A DNA stretch of 64,000 nucleotides from Phialocephala subalpina (taxonomy: Eukaryota > Ascomycota > Leotiomycetes > Helotiales > Mollisiaceae), in NCBI GenBank assembly GCA_900073065.1, contig FJOG01000001.1:2460562-2524561 (forward strand). Reading direction: 5' to 3'. The notes beneath the pieces are model-generated. The model ran no database searches. It had not been told where the DNA came from and saw only the letters and a program-made list of their open reading frames with translations. Of the stretch, positions 10,848 to 22,799 are shown piece by piece. The translations under genes and the position numbers were made by a program. The number at the start of each line of letters is the position of its first letter. Position 1 is the first letter of the stretch.

Positions 10848-13256
10848 TCACAAAACATACCTAAACCCCGGGTTCAACACCAGCACCTCACCACTCGCAC
10901 TAGCATCCACAATCTCCTCTACCTCAGCCTTCTCGCTTTCCATCTGCGCCGCATTCTGAATCTCTAAGGCTTGGAATTTTGCGTTCTCACGCTGGAGACA
11001 CCAGCGGAGGAAGAGAGTTGTTAGGATACAGGTTAGGCAGAATATTGCTTTGGGAGTGTCAGCTATCTGTTTAGAGAAGAGGGGAGGGGAGGGAGAGGGG
11101 GGGAAAAGCAGAGGCTTACAGTTCGCGATCATAGCAGAAAGGTATCGAGGGCCGTCTGATGAGGGGTACATGTATGGCGAGTAGATCTGTGCGATGTTGC
11201 CGATTGTGTTGACGATTGCTATAGCTGCTGCTCGCTTTTCTACTGGTCGTGGGAGCTGTTCTCTTATCAGCATTGTCGTCTAACGGTCTCGCTTAGGAAA
11301 AGGAGAGAGGTGGAAGGGCTTGAAATTGGATAGATAGGGGAAATAGGAAGAGAGGAGACATACAGTACTACTAATCCAAGCCAACGCAACATTGTAACTC
11401 CCATAAACCCCACTTAACATCAAAAACAAACTCAAATACCTTGCCCCCAACACCTCCGTACTCGCAGCTATCACGAATCCCGCCATACCAAAGAAAATCG
11501 GCGCAACGATATGAAGGGTTCGTTCGGAGCGTTTGTCGCTGGAATAGGAGACTGCGAGGGCGACTATGGTGGCGAATACGTACGGAGGTGCAACGAGGAG
11601 GAGGGTTTGTACTTTGTTGTAGTGGAAGGTTGCGACGAGGGTGGGGATGAAGGATGTTACGGCGCCGGCGGAGGTTTTGGTAATTATTATGAGGCTGTGC
11701 GAAGTCGTTAATAAACGATTTGTGTCTGAACATGATAGGTGTTGGCTGGGACTTGAAATGCTTGAATCGTGCGCATGAAAGTGAGGCATTGTGGATTGAG
11801 AAATCAAAGAGTCATTTTCCGTACTGGATTGAGACAAGATAGCCGAACGGCCGGACTTGGAAAGAACACTGACAGTAATATGGAAAGCCAACTTTGGTCT
11901 TGGACATTGTTCTAAGGTGAATGGCCTGCCAGAGAACAGACTTTTTGAGTTGAGCAAGTCCGAATTGATTCGGGACACGATGTGCTTGCAAAAGTTCCAC
12001 TGTCACTTGACAGGGTCGACAGACTTCGAGTGTCCCAGAATTACTAAAACATTATGATCCGAAAGTGTAGACCAAATGCGAGACATTTGACTAAGATCAA
12101 TGTGCGTAAGGAGAAGAGCACTTACGCAAGGAGCCAGACTTTGTAGTCCAGTACGGCCATCTTGATACCACCAAACAGTGGGCCTCGTTCGGTATCATGA
12201 CTTCCACTGGTATGCTGAAGTCTCTTCGTCGCAATAGCCCGCTCTTCTTGGCTCAGCCATCGAGTTGTGTGTGGAAAGTCGGGAATGATGAACCTGGTTC
12301 TATTAGAAAATACAGAGAGAAGCAGATAGTGTTGGCTCACGCAGCGCAAATAGAGACGAAGACAGTGATTGAGCCCTCAATTATGAAGAGCCATCTCCAT
12401 GAAGCAATTCCTCTCGCTCCATTCAGACCAGATTGTACACCAGCCCCAATAAGACCACCGAAACCTCCTGAGAGGAGACTTCCAGCGTAGAGGATCGAAG
12501 TTCTCAAGGCTAACTCCTCGCGCGTATACCCTGTTTGTCAAGATCTCGGAGTTAGCTAACTTCTTTTATATGTTTCGAGAGCAAACATACATGTCTTAAG
12601 AGTGCATCTAGAGCACAGCTAGAGCACATATGGAGCAATGCACTCCTAAGACAGCACGAAAAATGGACTAATTATCCAAAAAATTGACACTTACAGGAAG
12701 AAAGGAGGAACAGTGCACCGGGGAAGTAAGGACTATGAACATTAGTAGGAATCAAAATGTCAGCGTTGGAGCACTCACGCCTCAACAAATCCAAGGAAGA
12801 ATCTAACCAAGACCAGGCCGGTGAAGTTCTGTACTAAAGCAGTCATGCTCGAGACAATTCCCCACACTGCCATACAAGCCGGCTAGTAAGAGTCAGAATT
12901 GGGACGATACTCAGCCGGAACTAACTTACAAGATACAAACTAGGTCTTGTTCGAGTGATAATAGCATTTGAGGGAATCTGTAGTGCAATATATCCTGCAA
13001 ACAGAACCGAGATACAGGTGTTGAACTGATCTCCTTCCAACCCCAAGTCTTTCTCGATGCCCTGAACACGAGCGTTCGCCAAAGCATTCCTGTCCAAGTA
13101 ATTTAGAACGATCATAAGAATAAGACATGGCATCAATCGAAGATCGATCTTCCACACCAATTTCTTCTCCTTCTTCGCGTACTCGACTGGATCCATGATA
13201 TCCAACGCATCGAAGTCATCAACCGAAGGCTGGGAGATCTTAACTCTTGAAAACAT
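10848..13256 (-). CDS. MFS permease, anion:cation symporter family (Dal5/Tna1-like)
   Basis: Plasma-membrane transporter of about 510 aa, assembled from eight exons (descending): 13256-12930, 12882-12779, 12732-12695, 12530-12341, 12293-12126, 11694-11364, 11279-11120, 11062-10848. The N-terminus carries the hallmark NYLDRNALANARVQGIEKDL followed by TCISVLFAGYIALQIPSN. Later come RFFLGFVEAPFFPGALFLLS, the SWRWLFIIEGSITVF segment before helix 6, a KRAAAIAIVNTIGN-type loop and a YMYPSSDGPRY motif, all typical of allantoate/nicotinate/carboxylate permeases. Substrate cannot be read from sequence. One intron (11695-12125, 431 bp) is unusually long for this genome. Two acceptors six bases apart are possible for exon 5, and the acceptor of the last exon is uncertain. 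Confidence 0.8.
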
Positions 13257-15260
13257 GACTGCTGCTTCCAAAATTCACAACACTAAAACAAAACAATATC
13301 AGGGAGGATCGTCCGCAAGTATATAAAGATCATGGAGAGTGGGGTGTTCTGGGGTATTTCTCAACCCCAACCCCACACAGTATCTACACCCCGCACCTGG
13401 AGACACGATATTGCGACTTCTCCCGACTTGCATTGCAACCAGCGAGAACTTGACATGAGAAAGCATGGTCGGATACCTCTTTCCGCACCATAGTTGAAGA
13501 CTAGATTCGCTGAAAGCTTCCAGCGCGTCGGGTCCAAAGCCAAAAGGTAATCGGGAGGTCTCTCGGTAGCCCAGAACCTCAAAACTCGGTCAACTTCCGA
13601 ACTCAACGTTTTCAGAGCTCGAGATCACTGGATCAAAGCCTTCTCCTGTGTGTACCTGACTAGACCAACCTGAATCTGAGCATCGAGGAACTACCCGAAA
13701 GCGCTGAGGTCAGAAAATAGCGGTTGGATCGTTGGTTTGCTGGCAAGCTTTAAGCGCTTGCTTAATTGTGAGATTATTAATCGCCAGCATCTGTGAAGCG
13801 CCAGAGAATTGCCTGTGTTTCAGCGCCCGATCAGAGAGAGGCATTTCACGAACCTAGGATAAATCATAGCCCCTTGCTCCGCGTGCAAAGCCCCAAAAGC
13901 AAGATGCGAAAGCAAGAAAGTTGAATGAGGCCATGAAAAAGGGCATGCTCCATAAAATGACCATAGAAACCCCAGCCGCGATGGTGAGAACACCTTGTGT
14001 CCTGTGCGAGAATCCACTGGCTTGGGATTGGTGTGTCGAGACGGGCTGTTCCTGATGTGATGCGATGCTGCAGGTTCTTCTTGCTGCGCTGCGGTTGCGG
14101 AGAAGCTTCCCATGGTGCAGGTAGAGACAAGCATCGAGGGTCGGTAACTGCTTTTGGAAGCCGGCTGTGCATGTATGTGTTGGTGTTGATATGATACCGT
14201 TTCCAACGTCTGTCGTACAAGGCTTGAACCTCTCGATCTCCGAGAGATGCAAGGCGTCGCTAGAAGGAAGTTCGGATGCATTCTTTGCGTTTGGGCGTTC
14301 GGTGAAGTTCTAAGGTTACCCCCACCACAGGACCTTCAGGACGACAGGACGACATTGCACCGCACACTTGCTCGTATCGCGCACTCCCAATCGTCGCATA
14401 GTCTGCGATTGAAATGACAGGATATGGTGAGATCATGAGACAGATGCATGTACAGGACAATTGCATAGAGGGCAGAAAGAATAAAATCGCGAATTGATTA
14501 ACTGCGCCATTCATAGCCATCAGCACAGCCACCTCGGTTCAAGTCAGGCTCACCTCGATGCATCCCACTGCGGGACTGCTGGTCACTGCCTCCCCCTCGT
14601 CCAATGCTCTCCACCGCTGTGTGGTCTGCCTTGCCAGCAGTTGCAGCGCAGAATTGGGCTCATTGGGTCCATGGGTGCATTACATGGTGTTTCTTTGCTG
14701 CATCGTCGTGCGGCTCCCTCTGCTCTTCCATCCCTGCCACACTCCCCCGAGACTCCATCCTGTCAGCCTGAGCAACGACCAGGACGCTCACCGATTGATG
14801 CTCCACTAGCACAGATCCAAGATCCCTCTGTCTCTTCCCGTTGGCTGTGATTTCCGGCGACACAGGAGGCAACAGCTCGAGGCGTTCTCGAGGTCTGGTT
14901 CTTCGGATTTGGGTGCTGCTTCTGTGCTGCTCTGGTCCCCGCTGTCGTGCTCAAACGCCAACAGCTTGCTTATCTGAGCCCGCTAAAGATCCTCCCCCGT
15001 AAACTTACTCTCTTCCCATCCCAACTACATCCATATCCATCTCTCATGCCAACGCTCTGGAAGAACTCGTCGTCGCACATCGCAAGAACCGGATCAACAC
15101 ATATCGGCCAACATACTCATCGCATCTGTTTCATTCCTGCTTCTCTCTGACCTGTTCATCTGAAAAGCACCGTGCTGCAGATTGTCCTCCGCCTTACGAC
15201 TCCAATGCAGCCTTTTGACCGCACACCAGAGCTCTAGCCTAGGCCAGCGAGCGCACTCCA
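13257..15260. other. Intergenic region between divergent MFS and C2H2 genes
   Basis: About 2 kb shared upstream of two divergent genes. The 14560-15150 part is pyrimidine-rich, as in fungal promoters. On the minus strand at 13854-14200 one frame ends with a hydrophobic stretch (about 35 residues ending FWGFARGARGYDLS), but it has no convincing start or homology, so it is not called as a gene. Confidence 0.4.
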
Positions 15261-15268
15261 TATAAGAG
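15261..15268 (+). promoter_or_regulatory. Possible TATA element of the C2H2 gene
   Basis: TATAAGAG lies about 45 bp upstream of the ATG at 15311. It is a plausible core promoter element only if the leader is very short; a longer leader from an upstream start is equally possible. Confidence 0.25.
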
Positions 15269-15310
15269 CCATTCCCAGATATTACATAGCCTCCTACACC
15301 TGTCACACAG

Positions 15311-18300
15311 ATGTCTTCAACATTCAACACGGCTCCTACCTCTGTCGACCCTCTTCACTCAAGGGAAGATATCTTGGGGCTGAACCACAACTACCTACCC
15401 ACCACGCCATTCGACAATCACAACCTGTCGCCCTACAACCATTCACAAACCCTTAGCAACTCTGCCAGTCCTTCATACACTCCTGGCGAGTCGGAATATA
15501 GCGACTATCAACCCAGCGAGTTCCCTGAGCTTGAGGATCCGTTCTTTGGCGTAAACTTCGACGCTGGGGTACCTCGAGTAGACTCCATTCCACAAGCTCC
15601 TATACTTGGCAACATCGCATACCCAACACTCGACCTCAACCGTCCTCTGCCAGACCTTCCAGCTTCGACCGAAGACAAACCCACATCTGCGACTTCAACG
15701 AACTACCCACTCAGCCCAGTACACAGCAGCATACCGAATACACCCTCTCCGAGGGTCGGGACCAATGATATAAAGAGCAGGACTACTATCTCACAGCACG
15801 AGCTGACTTCCGACTTGCACAATTCGCGATTTCCGAACTTCAATCCTCTTCTCCAAACCGCCACGATACAATTGACTCCAGACAATAGCGGCAGTAGTCA
15901 TACAAGTGCTGAAGGAGTTGAGCCTAGTACCCTGGCCCAAGCTGAGGATAGCCCAGACATCATGAACGCCCGTTGGGGAAATGCGCCGCAGCGCGGTCAA
16001 CCGAACAACTTTGTTCATTCGAGCGGACAGTATGGCGCAACCAACATCACCGACTTTGGCGGACAACTTCCAAACCAGACAAGCGAAAGAGTAGCTACTG
16101 GTCATATCGTACGCGACGAGAACGGCATATGGAGATCAAGCGAAACGGGACAGGCAGGCTTGGATCCCGACACTCGGAGGGAGCTAGACGAGCCCGTGGA
16201 GACTTTGAACGAACAAGAGGAAAGACTTCGCATTGCCGTCAAGAACCGAGAAATCGAGGACTGGAAAAGGTCACAAGCGGGTGGCAGTGACGTTGGAGAC
16301 GAGCAGCCAAGTCGATCCTTCCTTCCTGGCAACAATCTAAATTTCGAAGGTCCCACCGTTGACCGACGAACCGCAGAAGAGATAGAAAACGACATAGCTC
16401 CACTCGATGATGGTGCAAGTATCCACGAAAACCGCCTTATCGAAGGACAAATGTACTTCAACTTCAGCGATCCAAATGTCTCAGAAGCCGACAGGAATAT
16501 GCTAATGAGCCAAGCACGGCATTGGGACGATGCCCCAACGTTGCCTTACGTTACGACAACCATGTTCCAGCCTGGCACAGCAAACGAAGCTATCACGCGC
16601 TTCAATAGACATTCAGACACAATGTCCATTGCTTCACGAGCTGCGACTTGGGGCACGAGACGTCGTAGTGTTCCAAGTATAGCGGATTTTGAAGCTATAG
16701 CAGATGGCAGTTTTATCAAGAAGCTTTCTATCTCCAAACCCAAAGAAGAGACCCGTCCTCGTCAGAACAGTCTTCTCGATAGTTTGGCAGGAGCTCTGAG
16801 TCGCCGGGGAAGCCATAGCAGGCTCAAGCGTGCGCGAAGTACCCAGAATATCCCAGAAGAGGTCGAGGAGCAGACGCATCCACGAAAGGAAAGCCAAGGG
16901 AGTCTCACAGTGCCAAAGCGAACTCTGAGCTTCGGTCGGAAACCGACGCCAAGCATCAACACCGCGGTTGCAGCCATGGCTGGCCCTCTCGCTGCTGTTG
17001 GCGGAACCACTCATGCACGGAACAACTCTGTCGGTGGTGGAGTGACTTCCCCCAAAAGCCCCCACCTTGGCTTTCCGAGATCGATCATGCGCTCGAGGAG
17101 CAAGAGTGATTTTTCACAGGATAGAAATCCTCAAACGGCCCTGGGCAACCTCCTCAGAACCCACGGAGGTCCACCTGTCGCCGTTCTTGCGGGCGGCAAC
17201 TCAACGCAGCCCGAGCCCGTGGCAAAGAAGCCTGTTGCACAACAGGCAGACTTGCAAGATGATGACGAGGACAACGAGGAAGACGACGAGCAGATTGACG
17301 ATGGTGATATGAAGGTGGACTCTGATCAACAAGCAGAAGCGATTGTACCGAACTACGAAGGGTTCAAAGCTCACGTGCGACGCCTCAATCCCGACATGGA
17401 ATCACGATTCAACTGGCTTGTAAGCAGAATAGCACATCAGCAAGAAATACGGTACAAGAACCTGCTTGACCTCAGAGTCAAGCACTCCCAAGCCATCAAT
17501 GCTCGCACATGCTCTGCTGGGCAGCACTGTTTGGCGTTGGGAGGATCCGTTACCCTTACTGATGCTAAGGGTAACCCTCGGGAGTCTGACCGTACACCGG
17601 GGGGTCTGCAGCTTGTGACTGACTTCTCTGATAACGACTCAAATCCTGGAGAAGGTGCACTTACGGACGAAACATTCCCTCAAGGCGTTCCTATGCCACC
17701 CACACGGAACCTTCCAGCCGAATTCGAATGTCAGTTATGCTTCAAGGCCAAGAAATTCCAAAAGCCATCGGATTGGACGAAGCATGTCCACGAGGATGTA
17801 CAGCCGTTCACATGTACGTACGACAAATGCAAAGAGCCAAAGTCGTTCAAGAGGAAGGCGGATTGGGTTCGACACGAGAATGAGCGCCATCGTCACCTGG
17901 AATGGTGGATCTGTCAAGTTGATGATTGCAGACACCCATGCTACAGGAAGGACAACTTTTTGCAGCATCTTGTACGAGAGCATAAGTTGCCCGAGCCGAA
18001 GCAGAAGACGAAAGCCGCGATCAAGAAAGCGCGCTTGACTGAGCCAGCTTGGATCATGTTGGAGAAGTGCCACCACGAAACGATGAACAGACCACAAGAC
18101 GAACCTTGCAAGTTCTGTGGGAAGCAATTTCCAACTTGGAAGAAGTTGACCGTCCATCTGGCCAAGCACATGGAGCATATCAGCTTACCTATTCTCAAGC
18201 TGGTAGAGGCAAGAAGCGTTGATGCAAATACGATCATCAGTCCAGTTGAGCAAATCCTCACTCCCATCACGCCTGGTAGTGGAATGCCCAAGAACGAATT

Positions 18301-18892
18301 TGGTTCAAGCCCTCCTTTCAACATCAACAGCATATCTCCACATGTGCAAACTCAATATGTAACGAGAGGTTTCGAACCGACCTACTACCATACAACCGGT
18401 CCAGTCCCCACCTATGGAGTTCAAGCCCCCATGCAACATGATGTTCACTACAACCAAAACATGTACGCTGGATATGCTGTTCAGCAGCCTGCTCAGTCAC
18501 GCGGATTCAACACGATGGAATCCAATGGTCTCGGCCCAGGTGATCACACCGGCGTTTTCCAAGGGATGAATACCGGCTACACTCAACCCAAAATAGAGCC
18601 TCAAGGATTCCAGCCAATGCACACAGGTTTCACAAATCCCATGTCGAATCAGAATTACAACGTCCATCAATCCAGCGGCTTCTCCGTGCCACAGACATTC
18701 ACAACCGCACCTCCCGTCTCCAATTTCCAGGCTCCGAACATGATGGTCGTTGACCCAGGATACGGCTTCGACACCGTGCAAGTCAATCCTGGTCAGAACT
18801 TCCAGCATCAGCAAGTCCCGATGACCCCTCAGGGAAGTGCGTCATCATACGGACATTCACCACAACATGTGCCCTATTACCAACCGCAGTAA
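15311..18892 (+). CDS. Large C2H2-type zinc-finger protein
   Basis: Single-exon gene for a 1193-aa probable nuclear regulator. Residues 1-800 are Ser/Pro/Asn-rich and mostly disordered, with basic patches around residues 480-520 and 590-600 and an acidic run (DDDEDNEEDDEQIDDGD) near 655. The Cys/His cluster covers about residues 805-960: CQLCFKAKKFQKPSDWTKHV, then CTYDKCKEPKSFKRKADWVRH, then CQVDDCRHPCYRKDNFLQH, and last CKFCGKQFPTWKKLTVHLAKH. These are fungal-type degenerate C2H2 fingers with variable spacing. The C-terminal 230 residues are rich in Gln, Tyr, Pro and Gly, resembling an activation or low-complexity domain. I do not recognise a named orthologue. The ATG follows a TATA-like element, and no in-frame ATG lies close upstream. 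Confidence 0.85.
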   Translation: MSSTFNTAPTSVDPLHSREDILGLNHNYLPTTPFDNHNLSPYNHSQTLSNSASPSYTPGESEYSDYQPSEFPELEDPFFGVNFDAGVPRVDSIPQAPILGNIAYPTLDLNRPLPDLPASTEDKPTSATSTNYPLSPVHSSIPNTPSPRVGTNDIKSRTTISQHELTSDLHNSRFPNFNPLLQTATIQLTPDNSGSSHTSAEGVEPSTLAQAEDSPDIMNARWGNAPQRGQPNNFVHSSGQYGATNITDFGGQLPNQTSERVATGHIVRDENGIWRSSETGQAGLDPDTRRELDEPVETLNEQEERLRIAVKNREIEDWKRSQAGGSDVGDEQPSRSFLPGNNLNFEGPTVDRRTAEEIENDIAPLDDGASIHENRLIEGQMYFNFSDPNVSEADRNMLMSQARHWDDAPTLPYVTTTMFQPGTANEAITRFNRHSDTMSIASRAATWGTRRRSVPSIADFEAIADGSFIKKLSISKPKEETRPRQNSLLDSLAGALSRRGSHSRLKRARSTQNIPEEVEEQTHPRKESQGSLTVPKRTLSFGRKPTPSINTAVAAMAGPLAAVGGTTHARNNSVGGGVTSPKSPHLGFPRSIMRSRSKSDFSQDRNPQTALGNLLRTHGGPPVAVLAGGNSTQPEPVAKKPVAQQADLQDDDEDNEEDDEQIDDGDMKVDSDQQAEAIVPNYEGFKAHVRRLNPDMESRFNWLVSRIAHQQEIRYKNLLDLRVKHSQAINARTCSAGQHCLALGGSVTLTDAKGNPRESDRTPGGLQLVTDFSDNDSNPGEGALTDETFPQGVPMPPTRNLPAEFECQLCFKAKKFQKPSDWTKHVHEDVQPFTCTYDKCKEPKSFKRKADWVRHENERHRHLEWWICQVDDCRHPCYRKDNFLQHLVREHKLPEPKQKTKAAIKKARLTEPAWIMLEKCHHETMNRPQDEPCKFCGKQFPTWKKLTVHLAKHMEHISLPILKLVEARSVDANTIISPVEQILTPITPGSGMPKNEFGSSPPFNINSISPHVQTQYVTRGFEPTYYHTTGPVPTYGVQAPMQHDVHYNQNMYAGYAVQQPAQSRGFNTMESNGLGPGDHTGVFQGMNTGYTQPKIEPQGFQPMHTGFTNPMSNQNYNVHQSSGFSVPQTFTTAPPVSNFQAPNMMVVDPGYGFDTVQVNPGQNFQHQQVPMTPQGSASSYGHSPQHVPYYQPQ

Positions 18893-20627
18893 CGATTTCC
18901 TTTTTCTTGAAAATTATGTGTCTTTTGGGCGAGGCGTTAGCGGCGGAGTATCTTCCTTTTCATATAGAGGTGGATCAAGGGGTTTCATGACTGTCGATGA
19001 TTTATAGATACCATGACGATATGTCAACGTGCTTTTCTTCTTCGTTATATATGTAGCATGGGGTTTCAGGTGTCGCGGTGTGCTTGTCATGAATACAATG
19101 AACTCTTGAGTCTTCAAAACTGCGCAATTTCTCCTATTCTTGTTAATTACCTATGATGCATGCACCTCCAAAAACGGACTTCGCAGCTCAAGGAGCATTT
19201 CAGATGTTGATTTTCCGGGCTTCCGAGACACAAGTCAACATGTACCGGACTCATCTTAAGATGTTTCACATTGACACAAGAAAGTCTGGTCGTTCAATAC
19301 TTTGGTCAACCTCCCGGTACGTGCTACACCGACCTCACGTCATCGGTGGCTATTGATGCGCCAGCGAGGAGGGTAAGTGCGACTCAACGCCAAAGACCCC
19401 ATGGCCCCGGCTAACGGATTTGGTCACTTGACTTTATTCAATCATCTAGACCCTCTCCTTCGTCCAGCTTCATCCAATAGCGATTCTTCGACTTCATTCT
19501 CAATAGCTACCGAAGATATAAGTGCAAATCGAAGAAACCAGCACGCTGCACATCCCAAGTTTCCTTTTGAGCTTGATATCATGGAGCTGTTTCCCCCCTT
19601 TCTTCCGCATTTTGTTCAGCTGGTGACATCCATCTGGATTGAGGTGTTTGCTGGAGGCCTTCATGGGAGACATTGACCTTCAAAGTTACTGAGATGGGCA
19701 TTCTTGAGCCCAGATAAGACACGGGAATATTCCCTTCCCCGTGCAGAAGCACGTGTTTTAAAAGATTAGAGTCCGCTTTTTGCAGGTTTCAGATCTCTTG
19801 TCCTGCGTCAAGGACGTGACGTGCAGTTCATCACACGGTCAACCTTACCCGTAGCTGAGATGGTTGATGGGTTGTGCTAGAATGGCGTTTAGCCAGTTTA
19901 ATCTCTAAAACCAGTTGCTGCTTTCTGAGTGGCTGCTCCGTAGCTTCGAGGAGTCTCGACTTTAGCGGTAGCCGGGTCCAAGAGCTCGGGAGCCTCACCC
20001 CACTAGGCGTTGCCAGTTTTGGTTATTCCTCCGTCATCATCAACAGCTTCAACCTTTCTACCCATACTCCCCTTCAATTATCGTCGTCGTTCTTGAGCAC
20101 GAGGCATCAGAATTGAATCTCATGATCGGTGATGACTTTACTCGGATTTTGGTGCATCATCCTCGTCACGTTGATCGTTTTCGAACGCATAGCTTCGCTT
20201 TCCTGTTTGCACTGACACCTGGTTCCAATATTCATTACATCGTGAGCGAGTTGCTTCACGGCAGTGTTGGATCAGCTCAATTTCGTTCCGCGTTACTATT
20301 CTCAGAATTGATGGATGAGAGTTCTCTTCAATTGTTGACAGCAGCTACCGGAATAATGTTTTCTAACCGCCACAATGAGTTGGGGCCCTCCCTCACTCCT
20401 GCCAGTACAGTACAGCATATGAACTCGGCAAGCTAAACTCACGTTAGATGAAAGGAGGACTTGGTCTCATAGATCTAGAGATGGGGAAGGGAACTCTATC
20501 TTGTTGATCGGCCGGGGAAGCTGCACTCCATATGCTTCAAACTGCAGTCACCATTCAATGACGTGCATTTCAGGGTCTTCCACTTATCTTGCTTCTGTTA
20601 GTCCACCAGCTGCTATCCTCGACCAAA
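18893..20627. other. Intergenic region
   Basis: About 1.7 kb without a convincing gene. Short open frames at 19377-19676 and 20113-20436 (plus) have no recognisable motif, and neither has a good coding context. Confidence 0.45.
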
Positions 20628-20945
20628 CTAAGCCACGCATACTTCAACGGCAGTTACCGTAAGGGCAGTTTCCCAGCTCCCCGATTGGTCTTTCTCGAGG
20701 AAGTACCTGTCGATCTGGAATAGCCTCGAGAAAGGCAACGTGGGGGTCGAGACTATGACGGTTAGTCTCGACCTCGGTATGCGGAGCTCCAGAACTTCCC
20801 CAGACATCGTCAATGTACTTGTCCCATCATGACCAAAGAACACTTTCAACCTGTGACGTCCATCAGGCTTGCATTCCCAATTTAACATCCAGCCAGTCTG
20901 ACCATCATGGGTACATTCTAGTATAAAGTCTTTCTCATTTCCCAC
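20628..20945 (-). CDS. Hypothetical short protein, doubtful
   Basis: ATG-initiated frame of 105 codons, divergent from the sugar transporter with only 71 bp between the two starts. Its residue composition is balanced, with charged and hydrophobic alternation (for example GEVLELRIPRSRLTVIVST), which looks more protein-like than the surrounding noise. I recognise no family, signal peptide or membrane segment. It could equally be chance coding on the antisense strand of the transporter promoter. Confidence 0.25.
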   Translation of the reverse strand: MGNEKDFILECTHDGQTGWMLNWECKPDGRHRLKVFFGHDGTSTLTMSGEVLELRIPRSRLTVIVSTPTLPFSRLFQIDRYFLEKDQSGSWETALTVTAVEVCVA

Positions 20946-21016
20946 TTTCTTCCTCCAAGTTTACAGAAATTTCTGCCCAAGATACTCTCACCAAACTTCA
21001 CACATTTGCATCCAAC

Positions 21017-22799
21017 ATGGCATCCCCAATACCCCAAGGCCCTACGGGGTACAAATTAAGCCTTCAAACCGTCGCCATCTGCACATTCCCCAGCATGGCC
21101 GGCGTCCTCTTCGGTTACGACTCAGGATGGATCGCCGGCGTCCTCGCAATGGATGCTTTCAAACTCGATTTCGGCAACCCAAACTCCACCGAGAAAGACG
21201 CATATAGAGGCTATCTTTACACTTCGACAGCCAAGGCTCTCACCACTTCAATCTTATCGGCAGGAACTTTCTGCGGCGCCCTTGCAGCTGGATATGTCTC
21301 GGATCGCATTGGACGAAGAAGCACCATCATCCTAGGCTGTATCATTTACACCATCGGCGTCGTTCTCGAGGTCATCACGCATGGCAGCATCGATTTGCTG
21401 GCTGTCGGCCGCACAATTGCTGGACTAGGAGTCGGTTTTGTTTCCGCGACTACGATCATGTATGTTTCTGAGATTACGCCGAAAGAGATTAGAGGCTCTA
21501 TCATGGGAGCCTACCAACTAGCTATTACCATCGGTCTCTTGCTCGCAGCTGTTGTGAACATTGGCGCGAAGCACTTGCTGAATACTGGGGCATACCGTAT
21601 TCCTATTGGTATACAATTTGCATGGGCTCTAGTTCTTGGGATTGGCATGAGTTTTATGCCTGAGAGTCCAAGATGGTATGTCATGAAGAAGAAGGGAGAG
21701 AACGCGGCGCTGGCTCTCGCCCAGATCCATGGGAGAGATCCGGATTCAGAATTAATTGACGACGAGTATAAGCTCATCGCGGATAGCTATGAGGAGGAAT
21801 TAGCGGCTGGGGCGGCGGATTCTAGCTTCGTTGATTGTTTCAAAGGTGGCCTCAAGCGTGGTAGCAACCTTCACAGGACCATGATTGGAACTTCGATCCA
21901 AATGTTCCAGCAATTGAGTAAGTCATCTCCCGTCGCCCGTCACCTAAAGAAATGCCACTGACATCTCGACAGCGGGTGTCAATTTCATCTTCTACTATGG
22001 CACCACATTCTTTCAAAGAGCAGGAATCTCCAACCCATTCGTCGTCTCCATCATCACAGCAGCCGGTAAGCTTTCTTTCGCCCCTTTTTTTTCACTTGGA
22101 ATTCCGGCTAACAATCACCTCGCAGTCAATGTGGTCTCAACCCCCATAGCCCTCTGGGGCATCGAGCGTCTCGGCCGCCGCAAACTCCTCATCTTCGGCG
22201 CGATAGGCATGGCGATCTGCGAATTCATAGTAGCAATTGTCGGTACGGCTCTGCCCAACAGCACCACCGCCCAAGACGTGTTGATAACCTTCGTCTCCCT
22301 CTTCATCTTCTGTTTCGCGTCTACCTGGGGCCCCTGCGCCTGGACCGTATGCGGAGAAATTTATCCTCAACGCACTCGTTCCCAATCTACTGCTTTAAGT
22401 ACCGCCTCAAACTGGTTCTGGAATTTCATAATCAGTTTCGTGACGCCGTATTTGGTGGATGAGGATAAAGCGAATCTTGGGCCGAAAATCTTCTTTATTT
22501 TTGGGGCAGCGGCCGTAGGGTGTGGGGTTTGGGCATATTTTGTTGTTTATGAGACGAGTAAGTTGAGTTTGGAGCAGGTGGATAGGATGATGAATGAGAC
22601 GAGTGCGAGGAGGAGTACGGGGTGGGAGGGAAGGGATGGGTTTGCGAGGAAGAGGAGGGTGGATTCTGATGTTGAGGGTGGGGAGAAAGGGGGTGTGAGG
22701 AGGTGGTGGAGCAAGAAGGGGAGGAGGGAGGAGGGAGGAGGGAGGAGGGAGCTGGAGCAGATAGGTACATCGAGTTCAGAAACTCATCAACCTAGTTAG
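21017..22799 (+). CDS. MFS sugar transporter
   Basis: Plasma-membrane hexose-type H+ symporter or facilitator of about 555 aa. Exons are 21017-21917, 21973-22065 and 22126-22799, with introns of 55 and 60 bp, both phase 1. Family marks: GVLFGYDSGWIAGVL in helix 1, DRIGRRSTI between helices 2 and 3, a YVSEITPKEIRGSIMGAYQL block, PESPRWYV before the central loop, QQLTGVNFIFYYGT across the first junction, and GRRKLL in the second half. The usual PETKG after helix 12 is replaced by YETSKLSLEQVDRMM, still followed by an acidic helix. The C-terminal 60 residues are a highly basic Arg/Gly/Glu-rich tail encoded by a purine-rich GGAGGA tract (about 22690-22750). Substrate is not determinable here. Confidence 0.85.

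Noticed and set aside
13854..14281. Minus-strand frames ending in a hydrophobic stretch
   Set aside because: The hydrophobic end is suggestive, but there is no ATG in the right frame and no family resemblance.
16102..17065. Minus-strand frames inside the C2H2 gene
   Set aside because: They are shadows of the 1193-codon gene on the other strand.
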